In this document: positions 33,095 to 38,849 of the stretch, in pieces
Layout of the letters: every line of letters begins with the position of its first letter
Numbering within the stretch: position 1 is the stretch's first letter
Source: Anaerolineae bacterium
GTDB taxonomy: Bacteria > Chloroflexota > Anaerolineae > Aggregatilineales > Phototrophicaceae
Reading direction: 5' to 3'
NCBI GenBank assembly: GCA_022820125.1
Contig: JAJEGA010000096.1
Location: 1-38,849, forward strand
Length of the DNA stretch: 38,849 bases
Program-made: the position numbers and the translations under genes
The notes under the pieces: model-generated
Databases searched by the model: none
The model's input: the letters and a program-made list of their open reading frames with translations, nothing else
Told to the model about the DNA's origin: nothing

Positions 33095-33793
33095 TCAACC
33101 CTCGAAGCGATATCCGACGCCGCGGACGGTGCTGATGCGCTTGGGGCTGGATGGGTTGTCTTCGATTTTCTCCCGCAGCCAGCGAATATGTACGTCAACC
33201 GTTCGCTTGTCCATGGGGAAGTAATCGTGTCCCCAGACATTGGTCAGAATAAAATCGCGCGATAAGACGGCGTTCTGATTTCGCATGAACAAGGTCAGGA
33301 GGTCGAATTCTTTGTTGCTAAGGCTGATTTCTTCCTCGCCGCGGAAGAATCGACGAGCCGTCAGGTCCAGCCGCAAATCGGCAAAATCCAGCACGTCCTG
33401 TTTCATTTGGCGGATCGCTGCCGGGCGGCGCATTTGGGCTCGCACACGCGACAGAAACTCTCCCAAGCTGAATGGCTTGACAATGTAGTCATCAGCCCCG
33501 GTTTCCAAACCCTGAATCTTGTCATTCTCCGTGCCGCGGGCGGTCAACATTATTATCGGCACGTACTCAAAATCGGGAAAATTGCGAATGAGTCTGCAAA
33601 GTGAGATGCCATCCAACTTTGGCAGCATGATATCAAGCACGATTACGTCGTAAGAATCGCGGCGCGCCATCTCCCAGCCAGACTCGCCATCTAAGGCGGT
33701 GGATACGTCATAGCCCTCCGCCCGCAGCTTGTCCGCCAAGTTGGCGATCAGCTTTTCGTCGTCCTCAACTAAAAGTATCTTCTTCGCGGCCAT
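33095..33793 (-). CDS. OmpR/PhoB-family response regulator
   Basis: The 232-residue regulator has a receiver domain with the acidic pocket EDD (10-12), phospho-acceptor D54 in VIVLDIMLP, T84 and K106 (IVKPFS), and a C-terminal winged helix with the recognition region MDKRTVDVHIRWLREKIE. It is the partner of the downstream histidine kinase. Its closest functional groups are PhoB/WalR/MtrA-like regulators; targets cannot be inferred. Confidence 0.94.
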   Translation of the reverse strand: MAAKKILLVEDDEKLIANLADKLRAEGYDVSTALDGESGWEMARRDSYDVIVLDIMLPKLDGISLCRLIRNFPDFEYVPIIMLTARGTENDKIQGLETGADDYIVKPFSLGEFLSRVRAQMRRPAAIRQMKQDVLDFADLRLDLTARRFFRGEEEISLSNKEFDLLTLFMRNQNAVLSRDFILTNVWGHDYFPMDKRTVDVHIRWLREKIEDNPSSPKRISTVRGVGYRFEG

Positions 33794-33946
33794 CGCTATC
33801 CATTATGCAGCCCCAAGCGAACCCAGCATACTTGAAATCCACTAAATCTATGTTAAGTCACGAAGCATGGAATTTTAACATCGCGATTCGTAAACTTGAT
33901 GCGCCCTGCATAGCGCCCCGACGCGATGTCTCGCGTCCACGGATTA

Positions 33947-33963
33947 GGGGCGAGATTCGCCCC
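33947..33963. repeat. Half copy of the intergenic hairpin repeat
   Basis: GGGGCGA (33947-33953) and TCGCCCC (33957-33963) with a GAT loop, preceded by TTA as in the TAGGGGCG end of the full copies. Only one hairpin remains. It lies in the 233-base gap between the P1 peptidase and the response regulator. Confidence 0.6.
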
Positions 33964-34026
33964 GAGCTCAAACAGTCTGCCCGCGCGGCAACGGAAATTG
34001 CCGGGGCGGGAGCGCGCGTCGAGGCG

Positions 34027-34992
34027 TCAGGAATCCGCAATGGCGCGCAGTCCGCCGAGCGACGTCGCGCTTTGGACCGCGCGGCGGATCGCCTCGGCAA
34101 CCGCTTCAGCTGCATATGCGCCCACTACAGTTGCATCGGCAGCGACCTCGCCAGTAGCCAGTGCGAAGATGGTGTCACCGTCAAACATGGTATGCGCTGG
34201 ATTCACCGCTCGCGCGACGCCATCGTGCGCCATCTGCGCCACCTTAGTCGCCTGCGCCTTGTTGAGGGCGCCGTTGCTGGCGACAACGCCGATGACCGTA
34301 CTTTCATTTGCGTCAACCGCGGACGCGTCACGCATCAAGTCCACCATCGTCTCCAGCACCGAATCGAAACCGGAACCGTCGGCAGATCGCAATCCAGCGA
34401 TGATGCGCCCGTCCACGTCAATGACGTTGCCCACCGCGTTGACCGCCATCATTGCCGCCACGATCAACCCATTTGGCAAGGCGATAGCCGCCGAACCAAG
34501 GCCGCCTTTACTCGCGCGCTCATTGCCGCGGATCGCCGCCACGCGCGCGCCCGTTCCAGCGCCGACGCTGCCCATGGACACTGGCTCAGCCACAGCCGCG
34601 TTGCAAGCGCTGTACCCGGCATCGGCGCCGGGCCGAACCTGCGGGTCGCCAATTGTCAGATCAAAGAGAATCGCAGCCGGCACAATTGGAACAACAACAC
34701 CGCTTCGCGACTGATAACCCAGACCCCGTTCAACATGCCAGCGCATGACGCCGTCAGCAGTCGCCAAGCCGAAGGCGCTGCCGCCGGAAAGCGCAATCGC
34801 CGTCACTTCCTCCACCAGGTTGTGAGCCTGCAGCAGATCGGTCTCCCGCGTGCCAGGCGCGCCGCCGCGCACATCAACAGCGCCGATTGTTCCTGGCGGG
34901 CATCTGACGACGGTGCAGCCGGTGATGGCGTCCAGATCGGTGTAATGCCCTACCTTGATGCCCGGCACGGCGGTCAGCGTGTCATTCATCAT
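34027..34992 (-). CDS. P1 family peptidase (DmpA/S58-like)
   Basis: The 321-residue protein opens LTAVPGIKVGHYTD and has RGGAPGTRETDLL, ALSGGSAFGLATADGV and GAGTGARVA, which are signatures of the P1 (S58) family of N-terminal nucleophile aminopeptidases. These self-cleave before a Ser or Thr. Here the expected site is NESTVIGVVAS, with S231 or T232 as nucleophile, followed by GALNKAQATKVAQMAHDGVARAV. Members act as D-/beta-aminopeptidases or amidases; the substrate is unknown. The start lies in ATGATGAATGA overlap with the upstream DUF2007 gene, so the two are translationally coupled. Confidence 0.88.
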   Translation of the reverse strand: MMNDTLTAVPGIKVGHYTDLDAITGCTVVRCPPGTIGAVDVRGGAPGTRETDLLQAHNLVEEVTAIALSGGSAFGLATADGVMRWHVERGLGYQSRSGVVVPIVPAAILFDLTIGDPQVRPGADAGYSACNAAVAEPVSMGSVGAGTGARVAAIRGNERASKGGLGSAAIALPNGLIVAAMMAVNAVGNVIDVDGRIIAGLRSADGSGFDSVLETMVDLMRDASAVDANESTVIGVVASNGALNKAQATKVAQMAHDGVARAVNPAHTMFDGDTIFALATGEVAADATVVGAYAAEAVAEAIRRAVQSATSLGGLRAIADS

Positions 34993-35314
34993 CGTCGCTT
35001 GCGCCCCTGTGGGCGTCATCGGGCCAGATCAGCCGGATTTTGTCGCTGCTCGCTTCCAACTGCTCGTTATCCGCGGGCAGCAGCAATTCAAGCGCGCGTT
35101 CATAATCAGCAGGCGAAACCAGGATCTTGATCTCGCCAAGATTGCCGAGGGTGATGCCAATTGCGGAAGCGCCGGCCTCCTGGTGAATCATGGCGGGAAT
35201 GTCGTAGGTCCGCAGTTTGCCGACAATGATATGGGCTTCCGGCGGGTTGTGCGTGACACAGACTGCGATCCAGTCAGGACCTAAGCCGCCCCCACCCCGC
35301 TTCTGTAAAGTCAT
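34982..35314 (-). CDS. DUF2007-type putative signal-transducing protein
   Basis: The 110-residue protein has the DUF2007 core: a WIAVCVTHNPPEAHIIVGKL strand-helix, an ITLGNLGEIKILVSPADYE strand, then a helix and a short acidic tail. Members are small ferredoxin-like domains, called putative signal-transducing proteins, without a defined role. The stop overlaps the start of the P1 peptidase gene, indicating an operon. An ATG at 35314 is used; a Gly-rich segment follows it. Confidence 0.75.
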   Translation of the reverse strand: MTLQKRGGGGLGPDWIAVCVTHNPPEAHIIVGKLRTYDIPAMIHQEAGASAIGITLGNLGEIKILVSPADYERALELLLPADNEQLEASSDKIRLIWPDDAHRGASDDDE

Positions 35315-35486
35315 CAGGCTCCGTCCAATGATTCTATCCGCCTCAGTATTCGCGCCTCCGCCTTAGTCCTCGACAGGCTACCGCAAGGTCGAGTATCGGC
35401 GTCAGCCGCTGCTGCGGGGATTAGCCGCTTGCGCTGGATGCTGATGCATGCGCATGCCAAGACGCTTTAGCTAGACATATCAATGG

Positions 35487-37421
35487 CTAAGCGCCAATAT
35501 CAAATCGCAGGATTTCCAGCGCCCGCTCGAAACGTTGCTGGCTCCCTACGATTATCCCGCTCTGGCTAATTTTGGATTCAAAGCCGTAAACAATCAACTG
35601 CATCGTGTATTCGCCCGCCGAAAGCGCCGATAAGTCAAACGCAAAGACATCAATCGGCGCCTCAGCGATAACAGCGTCCAATTGATCGACCTTGTTGGCT
35701 TGATCATCATACAATTGCAGTGATAGCGAATACTCGGCTTCAATGGTATGCCGCCACCACAGATAAATGACCAACTCATTCTCCGACACCGCGTGTTCGA
35801 TATTCGCCAAATGAGTACCGCTCTCATACTGAACGGCAAGTGGTTCTTCATCGGCGACCAGCTGGCAGGGAATGGCGTGCTTCAGGTAGACGTCAATTAT
35901 GGATTCAACTCTTTCGATATATCGTTTGCATGATTTGAAGTGGCGCGTCAGCCAATTTCGATGTAGATCCGTCGATTCAAAGTCAGCTCGCTGTGGATTA
36001 AAAATCACCCAAAGCGCATTGTTCTTCGCGGCAATCCCGTCCACGGTATTGAAATCAGACTCATCGCTTAGAATCTCAATCTCGCCCGATTCGTCTTGCC
36101 AGACATTGATTATGTGATTCCACTCGCTGAGAACAGACCGATAGTATCGCAGCCGTTTTGCCAGCGCGCCGGATTCGATTGGGTAGTACCCCATTATGAT
36201 CCCATTATGACCAGGCACAAGCTCGGATTCGTAAACGAAATCTTGCAAATGCAGGCTCTTTTCGAAATCCTGAACGCGCCTGCCCGAATATACGCCGAAG
36301 TCCGCTGAATCAGTGTAGACGAAGCAAGCGGCTATCCACAAGCCGATGAAGGGAACCTTCAGCACATGCCAGCCGGCCAGATATTTGAGTCCAATTGCCG
36401 TGGCGCAGGTCATCGGAATCGCAAGTATATGAAGATAGCGCAGCCTATAATCGACCACTATCGGGACAAATTCATTGGCCGCCACAATCAAGAGCGCGAT
36501 AAAGCAAGTGAATGAGATGACATACACTTCGGATTGAAGCAGGCGTCTGCGGTTGAGAAAGGCGGATGCGCCAGCGGCGAGCGGGGGCAAAACCAGCCCG
36601 TTGGAGAATACCGCGCCGATCGCGCCTAACGACGAGAGCAGCGACAGGCGCTCGTTTGAAAGGTCATGCCGTGGATTGATGAGCGCCGGCAGAGCCACCG
36701 GCAGCCAGGCAGCGAAGACGAGGGCGGCCGCGCCTAAAATGATCGTTACGAGCCACCAATTTGCTCGCTTCCTCGCCAGAAACAGGTGGTATGCGCCGAT
36801 GGCGGCCAAGACAAATGCGCCGAAGTAATGCACGTAAGTCAGCAGCGCCGAAGCCAAGAAAAATGCAACGTACCGCCGCGCAGGCACTGGATCGCCGCTG
36901 CTCAATGCGCGCCAATACGACCAAAGGACCAAGCTCGACATCGTAGCCAAAAGGGCGTATGGTCTCATTTCGAGCAGGAAGTACAAATAGAAAGCCAGAA
37001 AGGCAAGCAACAGCGTGGCGATCACCGCGGTCGCAAGATCCTTAGCGATATAGGCGAGGCGGCAAGCGAAGGCGGCGCCAATAACACCGAAATAGACTGA
37101 TGCGAGGCGCAATACGAAAAGGTCGCTGCCAGCGAACTTGCTCCAGACGTTTAACAGCGCAAAGTAGAGCGGTCCGTGCTCGGGGCTGCCCTTGGCCAAG
37201 CCGGCGACCGTCTCGGCGACCGAGCGCTCTTTGTTCAGTCCATTGGAGAAAAGATGAAAGGCTGTGTTGACTTCGTCCCAACCGATTGGCGTGTACTTCA
37301 GCGACGTGACGCCTGACGCAAAAACAAACAGCAGGCAGGCCACAACGACGCTCAACCCGATCTTTGAATCAACAAGATTCATATCGGCGTTCGTAGGCTC
37401 AATTACCGTCTTCCGCCGCAT
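35487..37421 (-). CDS. Membrane glycosyltransferase, GT39/ArnT-like
   Basis: The 644-residue protein has an N-terminal helix, then the first external loop with GWDE (D49, E50), which in this fold supplies the catalytic acid. HGPLYFALL and about ten more helices follow. Such enzymes transfer sugars from polyprenyl-phosphate donors to lipids or proteins. After the membrane region (about residue 370) comes a soluble C-terminal part; its last ~110 residues look like a beta-rich domain (LVIYLWWRHTIEAEYSLSLQ). The gene lies nine bases after an SGNH hydrolase gene, suggesting joint work on a cell-surface glycan. Confidence 0.8.
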   Translation of the reverse strand: MRRKTVIEPTNADMNLVDSKIGLSVVVACLLFVFASGVTSLKYTPIGWDEVNTAFHLFSNGLNKERSVAETVAGLAKGSPEHGPLYFALLNVWSKFAGSDLFVLRLASVYFGVIGAAFACRLAYIAKDLATAVIATLLLAFLAFYLYFLLEMRPYALLATMSSLVLWSYWRALSSGDPVPARRYVAFFLASALLTYVHYFGAFVLAAIGAYHLFLARKRANWWLVTIILGAAALVFAAWLPVALPALINPRHDLSNERLSLLSSLGAIGAVFSNGLVLPPLAAGASAFLNRRRLLQSEVYVISFTCFIALLIVAANEFVPIVVDYRLRYLHILAIPMTCATAIGLKYLAGWHVLKVPFIGLWIAACFVYTDSADFGVYSGRRVQDFEKSLHLQDFVYESELVPGHNGIIMGYYPIESGALAKRLRYYRSVLSEWNHIINVWQDESGEIEILSDESDFNTVDGIAAKNNALWVIFNPQRADFESTDLHRNWLTRHFKSCKRYIERVESIIDVYLKHAIPCQLVADEEPLAVQYESGTHLANIEHAVSENELVIYLWWRHTIEAEYSLSLQLYDDQANKVDQLDAVIAEAPIDVFAFDLSALSAGEYTMQLIVYGFESKISQSGIIVGSQQRFERALEILRFDIGA

Positions 37422-37430
37422 CCGATGTGA

Positions 37431-38639
37431 CTATTCCGGCGAAAGGAACTCGCTAATGACAAAGTCGCCGATGAGTTGCGCGCGCGCGCGATTGCCATCC
37501 GCATTCATGTGCAGCCCGTCCGTAAAGAGCGCCGGGCTGTCTGGGAATGCTGCCGCAAGGTCGAATATCGCTGCCCCGGTTGATTCAGCGATTCGACGAG
37601 TGATTTCGTTATGCTGCGCCATCGCCGATATAAACACTTCGTTGGTATAAAACCTGCTCTTGGCTGATTGCGTCCGCTCATGAAAGTCAATCGACATCGC
37701 CATAGTGACGAGCAAAATATCGACTTCGTTGCTGGCTGCTATAGATACGGTATTCAGTAGATTTCGCTCAAAGTGAATTGGCGGATTGCCATTAAGCATC
37801 TGCTCCGCCGACAGTTCTTTGTAGATGCCGCTGGGGTATGTCCCGCGGTTAACCTGGCGTTTGAAGTCCAATGCGAAGTTCCCATCCGCGCTCCGGTTCC
37901 CGATTAAGTCCAAATCGCCATGTGAACTGATGTAACCCGCGCGAATGCCCAGGATGCGCAGTGCGGTGCTGTATTCCCAAATCGCCGGCATGAACTGATG
38001 GGCGATAGACGGCGCCTCCGCTCCTGAATTATCGCCACGATAGCGCGAATGGGGATAAACGAAGCGCGCGTCAATATCGTTGAAGCCTTGATAGAGAATG
38101 ATCAAATCAGGTTGCAGCGGCAGAACACGAAACGCGACATTCATGAAATTATGATAACTGGTGTAACCTGGAACGCCAGCATTGATGACTTCCACATCGC
38201 TGAATCCGCTTGCGCGCAAATGCTCGCCAAGAAGATGCGGATAACTGTCGCGATCATCTTCAGTGTGGACGGAATAAGTTGTGGAGCCGCCCACCGCTAC
38301 GATTCGGTAGTCGCCTGCAGGCTTCTCGGCGGAGATGGGTCCGCCGCGAAAACCAAGGTGGTTGTGATGCCTGTCAGCGTTCTCGAAATCCGGCGCAGGA
38401 ACATATCCAAGATAATGATGCGGCGAATAGCTCCGAACCCGGCCGCCATGATCAATCACATGGTAGCTTTCTCCATAGCGCTCATTGATCTGGTTGACAG
38501 ATGCAAGCAGGTTAAAGTCATCAGTCGTCGCGATATTCCATAGCCAATAGTTCGCCGCAGCCTCAACGAGGGCAAAAGCAAGCGCGAGGCTAGCTACAAT
38601 TAGAGTCAGTTTAGCCAGGATTGATTCGATCTTGCGCAC
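37431..38639 (-). CDS. Membrane-anchored SGNH/GDSL hydrolase
   Basis: The product has an N-terminal membrane anchor (about 9-28) and an external SGNH domain: S119 in AVGGSTT (block I), G155 in NAGVPGYTS (block II), N187 in YQGFNDI (block III), and a C-terminal DGLHMNADGN with the Asp-His pair (block V). Such enzymes are esterases, often acting on acyl or acetyl groups of glycans. The start is unusual: the open frame reaches TTG 38675, but a TATAAT box covers 38680-38675. Transcription should then begin downstream, so GTG 38639 (402 residues) is preferred. It forms a unit with the GT39-like gene. Confidence 0.82.
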   Translation of the reverse strand: MRKIESILAKLTLIVASLALAFALVEAAANYWLWNIATTDDFNLLASVNQINERYGESYHVIDHGGRVRSYSPHHYLGYVPAPDFENADRHHNHLGFRGGPISAEKPAGDYRIVAVGGSTTYSVHTEDDRDSYPHLLGEHLRASGFSDVEVINAGVPGYTSYHNFMNVAFRVLPLQPDLIILYQGFNDIDARFVYPHSRYRGDNSGAEAPSIAHQFMPAIWEYSTALRILGIRAGYISSHGDLDLIGNRSADGNFALDFKRQVNRGTYPSGIYKELSAEQMLNGNPPIHFERNLLNTVSIAASNEVDILLVTMAMSIDFHERTQSAKSRFYTNEVFISAMAQHNEITRRIAESTGAAIFDLAAAFPDSPALFTDGLHMNADGNRARAQLIGDFVISEFLSPE

Positions 38640-38674
38640 GGGCGAATCTTTCAAACTGTCGTTTCGCAAAATCA

Positions 38675-38680
38675 ATTATA
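38675..38680 (-). promoter_or_regulatory. Perfect -10 box upstream of the SGNH hydrolase
   Basis: TATAAT on the minus strand between the 5S rRNA gene and the hydrolase. No good -35 element lies 16-18 bases upstream, so either the -35 is weak or the match is chance. If real it sets the start codon of the hydrolase downstream of 38668. Confidence 0.4.
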
Positions 38681-38739
38681 GACCATTTATGCATTAAGCG
38701 CGCCGAACAAAAAGAGGGCGGCAGCAGGCGAATGAAGTG

Positions 38740-38849
38740 TTGGCGGCGGCATACTCTCCCACATCGTCTCCAATGCAGTACCATCTGCGCTCGCGGGCTT
38801 AACTTCCGGGTTCGGGATGATGCCGGGTGTACCCCCGCGGCTCTAGCCA
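38740..38849 (-). rRNA. rrf: 5S ribosomal RNA, 5' end cut by the window edge
   Basis: Read on the minus strand the segment shows the 5S consensus: GGGTACACCCGGCATCATCC, CGAACCCGGAAGTTAAGCCC, GCGCAGATGGTACTGCATTGG and GTGGGAGAGTATG, ending GCCGCCGCCAACAC. The 3' strand of the closing helix (GCCGCC) is present, but its 5' partner would lie a few bases beyond 38849. So the gene is nearly complete. The 23S gene would be expected just outside the window if the operon order is standard. Confidence 0.93.

Noticed and set aside
33805..35130. Long plus-strand open frame of about 440 codons
   Set aside because: It lies antisense to the P1 peptidase and DUF2007 genes, whose motifs are clear. Its translation is rich in Arg, Ala and His with no recognisable domain.
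1..38849. CRISPR array, prophage or insertion-sequence genes
   Set aside because: No regularly spaced direct repeats, phage structural genes, integrases or transposases were seen. The repeats present are isolated palindromic elements.
1..38849. tRNA genes
   Set aside because: No segment with a full set of arms and a GTTCRANNC-type T loop was noticed by eye. A covariance scan would be needed to exclude them fully.

Overview
The window looks like part of a chromosome from an uncultured Chloroflexota bacterium, probably Anaerolineae-like. This is an inference from gene content: a RecG with a long N-terminal extension, coaD followed by a DivIVA-like coiled-coil gene, a fatty-acid-kinase cluster next to recG, several importers with secreted binding proteins, membrane glycosyltransferases of the GT39 type, and an FMN-riboswitch riboflavin ABC importer of the kind described in Chloroflexus. 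No 16S is visible, so the placement is provisional. The right edge lies inside a 5S rRNA gene, which suggests the window or contig stops in an rRNA operon.

Layout. Positions 226-12791 are a plus-strand housekeeping block: CPBP membrane protease, rlmN (split by an in-frame amber codon), rpe, a FakA-type kinase with two DegV/FakB partners in tightly overlapping order, recG, coaD, a coiled-coil protein and a ComEC-like protein whose C-terminal metallo-beta-lactamase domain has lost most metal ligands. Positions 12950-16381 hold a catabolic module: a minus-strand Gfo/Idh oxidoreductase plus sugar isomerase pair, with a well-formed promoter, divergent from an amidohydrolase. Positions 16926-21687 are a CUT1-type sugar importer (binding protein and two permeases) followed by an argininosuccinate-lyase-like enzyme. 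A convergent lipoprotein cytochrome c follows, then a peptide-type importer (binding protein, DppB, DppC), rpsT, a convergent class-V aminotransferase and a small zinc-ribbon protein.

Positions 28739-31830 are the most informative regulatory unit. A three-gene ABC importer (permease, NMT1/THI5-like binding protein, ATPase) sits on the minus strand behind a full-consensus FMN riboswitch and a sigma70-like promoter. It is therefore most likely a riboflavin importer. The leader shows a complete switch design: the 3' strand of aptamer helix P1 is exactly complementary to the arm that would otherwise hide the ribosome-binding site.

Positions 31827-33793 are a PhoR/PhoB-type two-component pair. 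A P1-family peptidase with an overlapping DUF2007 gene follows. A GT39-like glycosyltransferase and a membrane-anchored SGNH hydrolase, just downstream of the 5S rRNA gene, complete the window. Three full copies and one half copy of a double-hairpin intergenic repeat (TGTAGGGGCG...CGCCCCTACA) are scattered through the gene-free stretches. Their stems differ in sequence but stay perfectly paired.
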